DNA from: Enoplosus armatus
Lineage: Eukaryota; Chordata; Actinopteri; Centrarchiformes; Enoplosidae
Direction: 5' to 3'
NCBI RefSeq assembly: GCF_043641665.1
Contig: NC_092180.1
Span: 9,665,891-9,729,890, forward strand
Length of the DNA: 64,000 nt
Shown one piece after another: positions 39,355 through 51,870 of this stretch (position 1 is its first letter; each line of letters begins with the position of its first letter). The notes below the pieces were generated by a model. It was not told the DNA's origin. It worked only from the letters and a program-made list of their open reading frames with translations, and made no database searches. Both the position numbers and the translations under genes were made by a program.

Positions 39355-39570
39355 AAATGCCATCGGACAACCAGGGAGTCCAGGTTTTCAAAGGAACTCC
39401 GTGAATTACCATGAGATCAGACCCTTAATTAATATGCTGATGTAGATAAGATTTACATCTGCTCCATCTTGAGGGAACCACAGATACAGGCCACTCCTGT
39501 GCTACATGCTTTGGAACCCATTTGTCCTTTCTCCGCTGGCTATCTGACTATAGAAAAGATAACTGGAAGG
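39355..39570. promoter_or_regulatory. enhancer-like block with TTAATTAA and GATA site
   Basis: Perfect palindrome TTAATTAA at 39425-39432 and AGATAAG at 39444-39450 lie 11 bases apart, in unique sequence with no repeat character. Confidence 0.27.
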
Positions 39571-40079
39571 GACTTTACAAGTCTTAGAACTTTCTCCTTC
39601 CATACCTTTTTGTCTAAAAAAACACAGCATCTTCAGGATTGTTTAAATTTCAAACTCGAGTCCAAGCTGTACCTCACTGAAGAAAAAGGACTCATTTGAA
39701 TTATGGCACCTATTTAAAGTAAAAAGTCACAAATGCAGTAATGATACAGACTGCTTTTGAAGTCAGAAAGGATCTATTAAGTCACTAACAAACTAGAAAA
39801 GAGGCTATTCAGGGAAATAAATTGGTGGTTTAGGCAGGCTTGGCTCAACCCATTCCTGGCATGTCATAAAAATCAGACATCTTCATGAGACACTTGAAGC
39901 TATCTTTGAATCGCTGACAGAATGAGGACCCGGTATAAATAATTAGCACAGTTTTCAACATGTTTGTCATTAAATTGAGAAAGCCTGGCATACAAGGCTC
40001 CAGATTAGTAGACATAAAGATGATTCCACTTGAAATAATGGACTGAACTGGAGCAGACATGACAGTGCTTCAGACATAA

Positions 40080-40430
40080 AACTGTGGAATATAGAAGAAA
40101 TTCAGTCTCTCCACAGCTGTGTGTCACTCTGGATCTTTGAGTGGCATTGGCACATTATCGTGGTGTCAGAACAGAAATCCTTCCTCCCCCTTTCTCTCCC
40201 TCTAAAACTAGCACAGGTCCCTCGGGGGCATAAAGGAGATGGCTTCAAATTGATAATCACCAGTATTCATTATCGTGGTTCCTGGATTTACTCTTGAGTT
40301 CATTTCCTAATTACTTGATTATGTATCGAAAATTATTCATTAATGTTTTCCGCTTGCAACAGTTTGCACAAGTCATTAATTACTTTAAGTGTCTCTCGAT
40401 AAGTAATGATTGGTTCCTTCTCTGATATAC
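40080..40430. promoter_or_regulatory. homeodomain-site cluster, enhancer-like
   Basis: TAATTA at 40308-40313, ATTCATTAAT near 40335-40344, CATTAATTAC at 40374-40383 and 'aagtaatgatt' near 40401 fall within about 100 bases. The preceding part (40080-40260) is balanced unique sequence. This is the densest TAAT cluster I saw. Confidence 0.33.
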
Positions 40431-41309
40431 CCCCCACTGCTGATTCCTTGTCACATCCAGGCACATTGTTGTACATCAAGTGTTGAAGCATTTTCCATTA
40501 TATTGATGCAAGAAATGAATTTGATGGGATGAAAATCCACCACATCAAAATCACTTTCAGAGTCTGACATGTGACACACTTCAGCGAAATGTTTTCTCAC
40601 AGCAGGCCGTTTTTGGCTTTGGCACTTTTTCCTTTTTTTGGGTATCAAGTCAGATTTCTTTTTATCACATAAGTTTCTTTGAATATATCATCTTACAGCT
40701 AGTTTTTTGTTAAAAACGCCAAAACGGCAAATACTGTATATATCTATATTATCACTATCGGATTAAAAACATGTTAATAATGTCCAGAGAAAATGAATCT
40801 ATAAAATCACAAGATGCAAAAGGAAAGCTTTTTAAAAGCGTTCTTAAGTAGTGTCGAAGCCAAACCAAATTCAATAAATAAATGTATTTAGTATTTACAC
40901 ACTAACCTCCACTTGCAGTGTGGCCAGTGTCACAGCTGCAGACTACTTGTAACTATAGATACTATTTGTAAACCTAATTTAATACAGATTCCCTGGGTCC
41001 AATGTAACCTAAAATTGAAGTAATATTATTGTCTTTTATCCATGTTTATAGAAATGACGCATCCATCAGCTATTAATTGAGTTTATTAGGTTGTATCTGT
41101 GTGATTAACAATGACAGTAACATCTAACTTCCAACCATGTCTCCTTGGATGCAATATCTCCTTGTAGCAACTTAAATATTATTTACTTTTTTATGGTTCT
41201 ATTATGATGCTCACAGCATTTGGTTACAGTCAGGGAAAGATCGTTGTCTTGATTTATTATAGGAAGGGACTTAAAGCATGAGGCAGGACATGTAGACTTT
41301 TGAAATGTT

Positions 41310-41466
41310 TAACCAAACTTTCCCTAAGCTTGACCAAAATCCTTTTGTTGCCTAAACCTGACCACACACGGGATTCAGGATGCAAACCTCGGTCTCCAGT
41401 ATCACAGTCCTGCACTCCCCCATCATCCACCTCAACCTCCTCCCCAGGGCTTGTGTGCGGTACACT
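41310..41466 (-). mobile_element. tRNA-derived-looking SINE relic, antisense
   Basis: Read on the minus strand, 'gaggtggatgatgggggag' near 41417-41435 leads into 'gcaggactgtgatactggag' and 'accgaggtttgcatcc' (B-box-like GGTTTGCATCC at 41378-41388). The tail then reads 'tcaggtttaggcaac', as in a common fish repeat remembered as 'gaggttcgcatccc ... ggtttaggcaac'. Decayed and inactive. Confidence 0.6.
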
Positions 41467-43449
41467 TCACTCAAGAAAACATTTCCAGTGATCACGGTCT
41501 AGGCACGAATTACGTTCCCTTTCACAACATAATTTAAAAAAACAAAACAAATACTATTTTATAAACATAGCATCTTGGAGATAGGGTTTCTTACTTATTC
41601 TGTAGCAAATAATATACAGTGTTTTGTTCATTTTACCAGGGTGGTTGTTTATTATGACGCTGTTTTTCAATAATATTTGCTGTGGTTTGAATTTGTGAAG
41701 AAGAAGATTTACAGCTTCAGATTTGTTGTAAAGACACCAGACACAGCAGTCTTTAGTTTTAAGCATTTATTCTTTAGAAGCTGACTTGCAGTGTTATGGG
41801 GCTCACTGTAGTCTTTACCTCCTTTAAGCTCTGCCACCATAGATCCCAGCACGAGACTGAAATCCCCCGCGTGCAGTCTAATATAATATGAAGGAAGCTG
41901 TTCATATCTTGACATGAAACTATTACAAATGAACTAAAATGGCTGAACCTTGCATACTTTGACCAATTAGGTGTTTTCTATGTATGTAACCTACTTCATG
42001 AATATTAATACATAACTCTTCTGGCTGTATGGGCTGTGTTTTGAAAAAATAATAATCACACATTACTATTGGCCTATGGCCTAATTGTCCACACTTAAAT
42101 TCCATCGTGGCATCCAATTACAAAATCCTGGCTACGGTACTGAGACAAAATTAGCATCTAAAAATGTCCAACAGCATGTTGATCAAGGTTGATGGAAACA
42201 GAACTAACGACAGAGAGACACACAGAGAGATTGGGATTGTTTACTCACCAATGTCAGATCAAGTGTGAGGATTCCAACCAGGTAATTGTCTATGATTACT
42301 ATGAAATCACAGTTTCGTTCACATTGAAATGTCAAACGATAAATGGATGTGACATACAATTTGAAGTATTTTGAATTAGCTGCACATCCTTCAGATAATC
42401 TTTGTTTTAGCTCCAGTTCTGTACAACACATGAATGTGCCATCAGACATAAAGGTTTCATTGGTTTTGAGTAATGGCAAAATTACTATTTTGATAACATT
42501 AAATTGTCTGTCATTTTAAGCTGAATGGCAGCCAAAATCCCATTACCATATACTTTTATATAGTAATAGAGAAGATAACGTTAAGGTAATAGTCGGTTCT
42601 CAAACTTCAAGATCTACTGGAGTTAATCATTAGATGTGTCACCTTTGTGCTTTCTATGAAAAAATGAACATCATGAGGAAGGATTCTGAATGTATCAATA
42701 CTCCATTAGTCCTTTTGTCATTTTCAGCTCTATATTGCTTCTCTTTTATCTTTTTTCCAGGCAAAAAAAAAGCAAAGCTGCACTGCCATTAGAATGCTCT
42801 TAGATTGATACTGAATTGCCTTACTTCCTCTTTAAGTGCATTTCAAAGTATGGCAGGCATCCGTTGGGAAAACACAGATGGACTGTTTACCATCCCTGTG
42901 TCATTTCATATTTTCCTCATTTCACATGTTTAGTTTTGAAACCTCTCAGTTGGACATCTCTTCCCCTTTTTCCTTTTTTCATTATTTAAAAATGATTCAC
43001 CTCAGACATACTGCATGTGACATTTTAGGGCAGTGACTAAGAGACACATCCAGGCCTTGCATGAAACGTTGACAGTTCTTTAAAAGCTTTTATTCAGCGG
43101 AAAATGTTGACGTTGCATAACTTGTAGTATTTTTAGTTCTGATGATCAAATAAATCCTCCAAACTGTTTAAGGTGCTTTTTCTTTGATATTAGTATGTTT
43201 ATTTGGTATTAGTTTGAAATTTAATTATGGGCAGGAGACAACATACAACCAAGCAAGCCTTCTAAATGGTTAGTATACGTATGAAGCTTCAGTATGCCGA
43301 TTTGCCGTACTGTATCAAAGTGTCTCATAAGTAGTCACAGTGTTTTCAGATTCAGCAAACTGGTGTGAGAGTTTGTGGGTGTACTTGGTGTTCATCCCTG
43401 TGGGAGGAGGATAAAAGCTGGTCCAAACAAATTTAAGTGTTATGTTAAG

Positions 43450-43545
43450 TTGGTATGGTTTAATGGTTAGAACTAGAATTAGGGTTTGGATAAGGTTAGA
43501 AAAGCAGTTATGCATAAGGTTAGGTATTAATTTAAGGTTAATAAT
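43450..43545. repeat. degenerate 'ggtta' repeat stretch
   Basis: 'ggttagaac', 'agggtttgg', 'aaggttag', 'aaggttagg' and 'aaggttaat' recur. It resembles decayed telomere-like or fish-repeat 'ggttag' tails, but the units are too diverged to call an interstitial telomere. Confidence 0.4.
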
Positions 43546-43572
43546 TTCATCACAAGTATAATAATACTAATA

Positions 43573-43600
43573 TGTGTTTGTGTGTGTGTGTGTGTGTGTG
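43573..43600. repeat. (TG)n microsatellite
   Basis: About 12 TG units after 'atatgtgttt', ending at 'ggcctatcc'. Confidence 0.92.
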
Positions 43601-43723
43601 GCCTATCCTAAGATATTTATATTTATGTGCCTCTTTGGGCATGAGGAGTCTATTGTGTACTTACAGTATGTGGATGCTTTTCTTTTTTTTTGCATTGCTA
43701 CCACATTTTGGAGTTAAGCAGTT

Positions 43724-43785
43724 TGAGAGAGAGAGAGAGTGGGGGAGGATGGGAAGGATGTAACCGGGGGGGGGGGGGGGGGGGG
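43724..43785. repeat. GA run followed by poly(G)20
   Basis: A GA run (43725-43739) leads to TGGGGGAGG and then twenty consecutive G at 43766-43785. Such a run can form G-quadruplexes. Its length could also be inexact in assembly. Confidence 0.9.
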
Positions 43786-45059
43786 TCCTCGGTGCATCCT
43801 GAGCAGATTTAAACAGGCACAGAACAAAAGGCCTGTGGAAGGGAAAGTATGAGGAAGGCGAAGTGTGTATAATCTAGCATACTGTGACTCATCTTTCACC
43901 TATTTTCTGTTAAAGATGCATGCATCAGTTTTTTTTTTTGCTGTTCTTGTAAGTTGGTGCTCCCACCCCTCCAGAAGTCGAGGGAGATCACTGTAAAAGT
44001 CATTTTGAATCATTTGTAATTCAGAGCACTTCAGAGGCCCAGGACTGTGCAGCCGATGCCTGAACTGAAATTAGACTCAGTAAGACAGTAAGGGGGTGGG
44101 GGGTGCAATTCTGCCTCCCTGAAAGGACTACTTTACACATATCATTTCTGCACCATTTGGCCAAGCTTCTTAGTGTGTACATGTACATAACTGCTGAGTA
44201 AACATGTCTGTCTAATGGTGGAGCAGTTACTGGTTTGGACAGCGGTGTGCCCTTAAATGACAGTATCAAATAATAACTTATGTTGCATATATGTGCATAT
44301 ATCAGCTGGTGGCACAGTCATGTCCTTTTATGCTTATCTTCCCATCAAATGTGTAAACGTAAGTTCAGCACTGGGTGACGATGCTTTAACTTAAGTGGAA
44401 CCTCATGAACATCATTAATGAGAGATCTTGGTATTGACAAACTAAAGATAATCTTTTCAATGTTACCAAAGTTGTCAGTTTAGAGGAGCAGAATGGGAAA
44501 CTGCAATACTACAAATTGATTGATATAGACCTGGAATAAACTTGTTGCAAGACGTGGAGTTATTTTTTCCACATCACAATATGTATTCATCAGGAGCCAA
44601 ATTCAGGTCAGCAGTCCGCTCTGTCACCTTGTATTCAATCAGTTGAAACGCTGGTGTTTGTATGGCCACATACTGTAACACACAGCAATATAGCAAAGCT
44701 CCATGTCAGCCTCCTCCAGAACAACTGAAGTTGATGGAAGATGGTTTTAGAAGTCATAGAAGGGCAGAAATATGTACACAGATTTATAAAAACACAGCAT
44801 CACCTCGATATATCACCTAGATGTTGCCTTTTCACAAACTGGTTACCATTTGCACACTTTAATATGGGTAGCCACTGGGCTCTTCACTTTGTACATTCCA
44901 TTTGTAGTATATTTGCAGCAATGTGTAACATGCGTTCTGTTCACTCACATGTGATTTGCACACAAGTGCATGTAAATGCTTGATGTATGTGTAATTTAAG
45001 AACTTTTGTTCAATCCCGTGCACAGAATTAACAATTGCAGATCTGTCAGTTTGTTGAAA

Positions 45060-45420
45060 GCACATCTTCTATCCCGCTCCTGGGCCAAAGTTTCTGCAGG
45101 TTTAATCAGAGAGGTTTTCTGTCGTCATGTATGCCAGGTAGAATGTTGCATGAGTGAGATTCTCCCATTGGCAGTCATTGACATGCAGGACTGTGCTTCA
45201 GTGAGAGAAATGTTGTTTTCTACAAGGCTCTCTGTGCACCTGAGTCACTCGTCGAGCAGTTCCTTTATCAGAGCAAAGCAGCAGGATGGAAGAGCACATC
45301 TTGGGCTGATAGCGGGGCTGCCGCTCCTGACTAATCCTGCTCACTGCTGGAGAATTAAAGAAATAAATAACCAAGGACTTGAGACGAAGGGAGTGAAATA
45401 TCTAGTTGTATGGAGAGCAG
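45060..45420. promoter_or_regulatory. complex unique block with AP-1 site
   Basis: Consensus AP-1 TGAGTCA at 45241-45247, then GC-richer sequence ('gcggggctgccgctcctg') and an AT-rich end 'gaattaaagaaataaataa'. A 145-codon frame spans it but has no splice sites and no recognisable domain. Confidence 0.25.
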
Positions 45421-45509
45421 TTCAAAGGCTTTCAGTCATATAGAGGAGATCACTACTTCTGATCTATAGATAAAGATGAGACTGTAGAGACAGTATATTG
45501 GCTTGGAAA

Positions 45510-45536
45510 GACAGACAGACAGATAACGAGAGGTAG

Positions 45537-45581
<45 letters not shown>
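45510..45581. repeat. (GACA)n then (GT)n microsatellite
   Basis: Three to four GACA units (45510-45522) precede about 21 uninterrupted GT units (45539-45581). Confidence 0.95.
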
Positions 45582-45582
<1 letters not shown>

Positions 45583-48499
45583 TCACATAGTACATTTAAA
45601 AACATCCTATTGATTTTCACAAATCAGGTTTTCAGGTTGGCTCTGTAAGTATATTAAATATGAGAAGGCTTCATGTGTATTAAAAGAAGTACATTCAATT
45701 GTAATGGCTTCTACATAACCTTCTGGTGTACCTTTTATGGTGTCTGAGTTTGAAATCTGTTATTGCATTTCACACCCGAGACACATTAGTGTGGGAGATG
45801 GAAGGAGTAGAAGAAGAAGAAGGAATGCAGCGGGTTCGATCATTTTCTTTCTCTATTTTGTTTGTGTAAATCACATTGCTAAGCCTTTAAACGGGGGAAG
45901 CACGCTCATATTTTTGCAGTTCAAGATGTCCAATATTATAAACTTGGCTTTCATATTTGGTCTTTACAATATGCAAATGGAAAATCAGTACAAATTTCCA
46001 CCTACAGCATGTTAGACCATGTTTTATTTTCTGTGAAGTGTTAAATGGGATGAAAGAGAGAGAGAAATCCTTGCTTTGCTGTGGTGAAATAAGGAAAACA
46101 AAAATATAATATAAACAGAATTTTAATGTGACATTGCAACAAACACAAGCTACAGACATAATATAAAAATGAAACACACTGTCAGTGTTTAACAGTGGAT
46201 AACAGTACATCTTCATGAGCATTAAACCCTCTGAGTCTCTGTAAATGATGTGAAGTGGGCTATGGCTCCAATCATGTCAGACACAAAGAAAACCTGGATT
46301 CAAAGTCATTAAAATGGTTCATTGCTCTATTTTCTAATTTACTGAGATTAATAATAGGCAGTGAAAAACATATACTCCAAGGAGTTCTTTAATTTGCAGG
46401 AGTTTACAACAATACATTCCACAAGGAGACTCCCCAGTTAGTGAATAAAGCTAAGAAAAAAGATGAACAGAACTAAACGAGAAATTACAGCTGACAATTT
46501 AAAAAAAAACTACTTTGGTATAATAGCAGATCCTAAAAGAACTGAAACGAAAAAATGACTACAAGCTCTCTAGGTCAATTCCTACACTTCTTCACAAATG
46601 GAAATAAAAACATTTCTGAACAAAGCACTGTGATTTATCTGCCAAAGGCACATGGATGTGCAACATCGACAGTCGCGGTGGAGTGACTGGAGCTTTGGGA
46701 AGTATTGTACTTCTTTGTAGTGTCTTTTCTCCACGATGTGTGTTTTCAATACTAAATAGATAATGTAGCAGTCTAGAGGCCTGTAAGTACCCTACCCTCA
46801 TCCTGTGCAGAGTGTGCTGAATATGGGTGATGTTCTGCCCGGAGGCAAACTGTGGCAATAAAAAGCCTTTCAGGCGGACAGGTTGTCAGCACATGGTTCA
46901 GTTAGTGATGGTGCAATTGCTGCTCATTCTGGATTCCTGAAGACTCTTTGACAATGATGGGTGCATGTACAACATTCAGAAAAGATCGGACTCGAAAGGT
47001 TTGGTTAAAACTGCAGTGGCCATATTTTCTACATATTCTTCCAAACCTGAAAGTATCGAAGGGTTTTTTATGTTTGTTCAGGAATTGTAAACTTAATACA
47101 AATGACTAATTTAAATCAGAATATTGGCCCAGGTTCAAGGCAATCAAACAGGCAGAGAGCAACAACATCAGATTTGTTTTGCCCTGTGTGACTGCCATGA
47201 CACCAGCCGCTAAATCAGTGTTTTGATATCGCAATGCATCTCACTATTCTTTTTTTTACATCATGTGAGATTTTTTTGTCTCCGTCAAAGGTGCTATCAA
47301 CTGAATATCTACCATCACCGGTCAAACTTCTCAAAAGAAGAGCCTCGGGAATGACACGTTGAATTAACACCCAGCTCAGCATTCTTTCCATGCAGATTGA
47401 AATAGAAGTCTTGCATCTTCCTCTGGACTTCAGAAAAGCTCAGTGAAAGACATGGTACATGCACCCATTCCCCCTTGCTATCCACTTCCTTTGAAAGGAT
47501 GACAGCTACATCACAGTGAGTCAAAATTTTGAAGCCAATACTTGGCAGCCCAGCGGTATTTTTTTTCACTGAGCAGCGGAAATCAGGGATCCTACAGACA
47601 TCACAGAATTCACTTTATTTCCCTTGCTGCCTGTGCTCCCTCTGTTGTTATCCTCTGAAGGCTCAGTATGACCCCCAACACTTTGTTGTTATTTTCAATA
47701 TAAAATATCCATTCAGGGATTACTTGATGCTTCTCAGTGTTTATTCTCTACTCTGCCTACATGGTTCTCACTAAATGCAAGACAAATTGAGCATTTTTGG
47801 AACTGGCACTTCAGACGAAGCATTTGTCAGTATCATGCCCCATGTTTAAACATTTGAAAGTTAATACAGCATGTGTGCATGACCACTGTGATTAGTTTAG
47901 GGCTGAGGGGTTTCTGTCCTTATGGTTGTTAAGCACTCAATCAAGATTCAAGATTCAGCAGTCAGAGATGAAAGAATGACAGACCGGCAGGGACAGAGGG
48001 AAGACAGAAAGGAGAGACTTGAATTGGAAGAGGTGTTAGAGTGATGGTCTTGGCTGCCCAGTTCGTTTATGAGATGCAGCTACTCTACATGCTTCTAGGT
48101 TGTTTTATGCATCACTGATCCTCCTCCTGCAGACTCACCCACTAAGCTGTGGTCATGCCCACCATCTTCCCACATTTCTCACAACTCTCTCGATGGCTTT
48201 AGTCCCATGTGCTTCCTGGAAGACAGTCCAGTAAAACCCTACCCCAAACTACTCCTTCTACACACACACACACACACAGGATATCACTTGTATACTCTCC
48301 ACATAAAATTCATCTTATTACACTGAGTGTTGTATGCAATGAATGAGTAAAATCATTTGACACAATGTATAGCTGCATCTGCTGTGTGTTTTGTGGCATC
48401 AGTGTGAACCAGCACTGCTGTTTATAATCAGACAGAAATGCTTTACAGGACACTCACAAGGGTAAGGCCAGGGTTCTCAGAGGTGAGCACTGCTCCAGT
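45582..48499. other. non-coding interval
   Basis: Unique DNA. A minus-strand frame open over 100 codons (47315-47614) is noted as a finding. A short CA repeat lies at 48260-48278. No gene is confirmed. Confidence 0.5.
48260..48278. repeat. (CA)n microsatellite, short
   Basis: Nine CA units between 'ccttcta' and 'ggatatcac'. Confidence 0.9.
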
Positions 48500-48720
48500 G
48501 TTAGCCATTTATCACCACTGCAGTGGGGATGGAGGAAACATGCTGTGAATGCAGAGTGGTATTATGGGATCCTGGTCTCTTGATGTTGCCAGTGATAAAC
48601 ATTAAGCTTGAGGCCAAGTGTGTCTTCCGCCATTATTTGAATAGAGGACTTTGAATTGGAATTCCTTCCCTGAAGGGTGACTGGCATTACTTAGTAAATG
48701 GGATGTTTACAAACAAGCAT
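48500..48720. promoter_or_regulatory. complex unique block
   Basis: Balanced sequence from 'agtggggatggagg' through 'ctggcattacttag', between AT-rich flanks. No clear motif cluster, so this is the weakest of these calls. Confidence 0.15.
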
Positions 48721-50449
48721 TCATGTTTTTATAGGACAGATAAAGGATATTATGTATATTGTTTCCTTGATCCTAAGTATTTCACCAAAGAAATTGTACT
48801 GTTTGGTTAATTCTAACAATTAGTAAACAAAATTTGATGAATAAGAAAAAACAAAAAAGGATTCTGCACAATGTATTATGTTGTGAAATACATCAATAAC
48901 TCATATTACTTTCAGTCATTGCAACTGGTAATCAAAGTGATTATTATTATGTTTATCGAAGACAGGTTTTTATTCTTTATCCATTATTCTACTTAGGAAT
49001 GCTACAGAGAACCACTGAACTATTTGTCTTTTTCCCCTTCCTTATCTTCATCCATAATACACAACTCTCAGTTCTAGAAATGAAGAAAAGTACCTTGTCA
49101 ACTACTGATGTCTAGCTTTAAAGAATAGCCTATTCATTGTAAATCTTTTAAAAATATAGTTTTGTTGTGAAACCTATTTCCACAGTTTCTGCTGATGTAC
49201 CAGTTGGAGTCGCATTCTTTGAGCATTTTGTGTTTGTGGTGACAAAAATAGATGCTTTAGAAAGTGGAATTATTACCAAAAGATGAGGCCAAAACAAAGA
49301 GGGACAAACTGTTCACATGTGCACCATTGCAGATAACAAGTTTAAAAGAGCATCTGTTGCTGTGCTCTGAAGATGGAGAGGGTACTGCAGTGAATGAGAG
49401 CTGTTATGGCAAATGTGTCCTCTTCAGAGAATAGATCTACATTCTGTTATCTGTTAGTGTCCCACAAATCTGCAAACATGACACAACAAGAGCTCTGACG
49501 ATCAAAAATCATTTTAAAGCCTAAAATTTACACGGCATATGCTCACAGCAGATCTAGTATATTTGAATAGAAGCATTAATATGTCAATATATAGCTGCTG
49601 GCTGTTGCAACTTCATCAAGATGAGTGGTATGAACTCAAAGGATCAATTAGTGATTCCTCTTTGAGCTAAAACAACAATAAACACTGACGGTTGGAACTG
49701 ATTGCAGACCTTTCGGTCTCGTTCTTCAGCTTCTTGTCACTTATATCAAAAGGACACATTTGACTGGCTTGTAAACACCCCATTTCAAAGTCCCACTCCT
49801 GTTTCGAGTGGTAGGGCTAAGCAGAAACAATATATCCTTCAAATTCTGACAAAGTCAGTTTCAAAAAAAGAAATAAAAAAGAAAAAAGGGGGGCAGTTTC
49901 ATGATCATTCCTTACAAAATGACATGCTTTCATCCCTGCCACATCCTCCCTTGGTATGTCACTGTATCTATCCCAGCTTTCTTTTGCCCTCCTTTTTTGC
50001 TTTTGGCAGGAAAAGACAGGAGACACGAAACATTTCCCCATCTTTTTTTTTATCTTTGACAAGGCTTGTGAAGACAAGTCGGAGAGAGGAGGTGTGCCAT
50101 TTTTCTCCAACCGCCAACCAACAAAATATAACAGCTTCTCTGCACTGGAGAGATCACCTTTCCCTCAAAGGCCCAATCGGCAGCAGCGCCTTCTTTGAGA
50201 CTCCAGAAATTAATGTTGTGAAGGGACATCAAGAGCATGTACTGTGCTGCATACTCAAGTTGCAGCATCTTGTAGTCTGCATCTCATTTTCCTTGTCTAA
50301 TCTGCGTTTTCCTTTTCTCTTTTGTAGTTATTATACGTTAAGCTGTTATGGGAGTGTGAGTGAAATTTCATTGTAAGTTCGCTTATTTCCACAAAGAGAT
50401 TTTGATAACATCAAGCTGCTGCCTTCTACCCACTTAAAACCTCCTGCTC
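48721..50449. other. non-coding interval holding the longest open frame
   Basis: AT-rich unique DNA to about 49700, then a 224-codon plus-strand open frame (49702-50376) that I do not accept as a gene (see findings). An A-rich patch with aaag/aaat units lies at 49862-49890. Confidence 0.45.
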
Positions 50450-50660
50450 ACACTTCCTGGTAATAGGCTTGTCTCAGACACAAAAGGGTGAACTTGACAT
50501 CTACCTTGTGATGTCAGTGGTTGTTGGCAGGTTGATGGACAGCCAAGAATGGCGGAGTTGCCCCCTCTCTAATTAGCTCATAGAAGGAAATGAATGCAAT
50601 TTAAGCAAGGCTTGTGCTCATCACAAAATTCAAATCCCCCTGCAGACATGATGATAGTCT
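50450..50660. promoter_or_regulatory. complex unique block with palindromic homeodomain site
   Basis: CTAATTAG, a perfect palindrome, at 50569-50576, preceded by 'aatggcggagttgcccc' and followed by AT-balanced unique sequence. Confidence 0.25.
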
Positions 50661-50989
50661 TTTTACACCAGACTGGCCTTCTAGGCAGGACCATTGTCGG
50701 GAATTGGAGCCTTTTGAATGGGCACAGTAAACACAGATTGTACCAAGAGGTCAGGCTGCTTGCTCTAAAAGATGTATGAGATCATAATGGAATGCTAGAT
50801 ATTCGGGGAAAAAATTAATATTACAAATGTTCAAGCTTGGAAAAGCTGGATGTAAGTGGGCAACATGTCCAGTGAAAAGATTAAAAGGGCAAAAAAATTG
50901 GGTTTCATGGGACCGAACATTTATCAGCTCAGCTTCCCACAGAAGTGGAAGCCAGACGACCCTGAAAAAGCTGCCAGCGTAGCACAGGG

Positions 50990-51450
50990 CAGAGCAGAGA
51001 GTCTGTTTTGTAATGGATGGAGGATTTTTTCTTTATATATTCAGTACACATAAACACATCAGAGCACACCTCGCTTGTGGGGAGGCGACAGGGGCTGCAG
51101 AGAGAGTGTGTAGTGGCATAGAATTACCATGAATAATTAAAAGACTGGTGTGAGCATTCTGGTAGCTCTTTGATTGACTCTGAAAGCCCCAGGAAGAAAT
51201 TGGCAGATGAGAGCAAACTGCAAAATGGCCAGCTCTTTGCTCTCAGCTCCCAGCCTAAGATTTGCTCGGCTAAAACCTTGAATCAGCAGTGTGCTAGGAG
51301 GCCCTTTTTGTGTCTGCCTGCCCCAGAGAGAGATCCAAATTCTGCTCATCAAAAAGAAAAGGAGAGAGGAAAAAAATCCAAGGAACATAAGTTGGCATGT
51401 GGGCACTGAGAGGTGACACGCTTGGTTTTCTAAGTTTTTTCGTTTGTTCA
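50990..51450. promoter_or_regulatory. complex unique block with TCF/LEF-type site
   Basis: 'gaataattaaaag' near 51131-51143 and CTTTGAT at 51168-51174 overlapping TGATTGAC at 51171-51178. Sequence stays balanced and repeat-free for over 400 bases. Frames open on both strands (79 and 104 codons), as expected of a stop-poor block rather than a gene. Confidence 0.25.
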
Positions 51451-51584
51451 TTTATTCATCGCTGTAATTGAATGGCTGGTAAACTGTTGAAGATGTTATT
51501 TTCTTGTACAGATTGTGGGCAGCCATTTCTTGCATTCTTGTTTCATTTCTATAGCATGCAGTCACGTAACAGAATTACAAAAGA

Positions 51585-51870
51585 ACAAAAATGGCTGACA
51601 TATGTCACTGCCAGGGACAGTGGCCCATGGGGTGTCATCTGCAAATTTGCTGAGTGCACAGGAAGGAGAGGTCAACAGGGACTGGGGCTTGGCAGCAGCC
51701 CCTCACCTTCCCAGAGTGTCCGGATGTGGGCGGCATCCCATTACTCATCCATATCATTTTGCCAAGCCAGCACCAATGTCCTTAGATATGTGACATGAAG
51801 GCCATTCAGCTAAATGAAACCTGCAGGTGACTCGTGTTGTCCTGTTATAGGCCAGTGACAATCAGCACCA
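51585..51870. promoter_or_regulatory. complex unique block with 10-base palindrome
   Basis: GCAAATTTGC, a perfect palindrome, at 51641-51650, inside GC-balanced sequence ('tggcccatggggtgtc', 'gcagcccctcaccttcc'). Two overlapping plus frames of 108 and 63 codons are in different phases and lack splice sites. Confidence 0.22.

Larger units (their letters stand above)
41467..45059. other. non-coding interval
   Basis: Holds a degenerate GGTTAR-rich stretch (43450-43545), a GT microsatellite, a G20 run and G-rich sequence at 44090-44104. 43940-44080 is balanced unique sequence. No gene seen. Confidence 0.5.

Noticed and set aside
42720..42790. Long pyrimidine tract with TTTTTTCCAG
   Set aside because: The following sequence is a poly-A stretch with an early stop. 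It fits pyrimidine-rich intronic sequence.
43450..43545. Interstitial telomere
   Set aside because: The units are too irregular; true TTAGGG tandem copies are absent.
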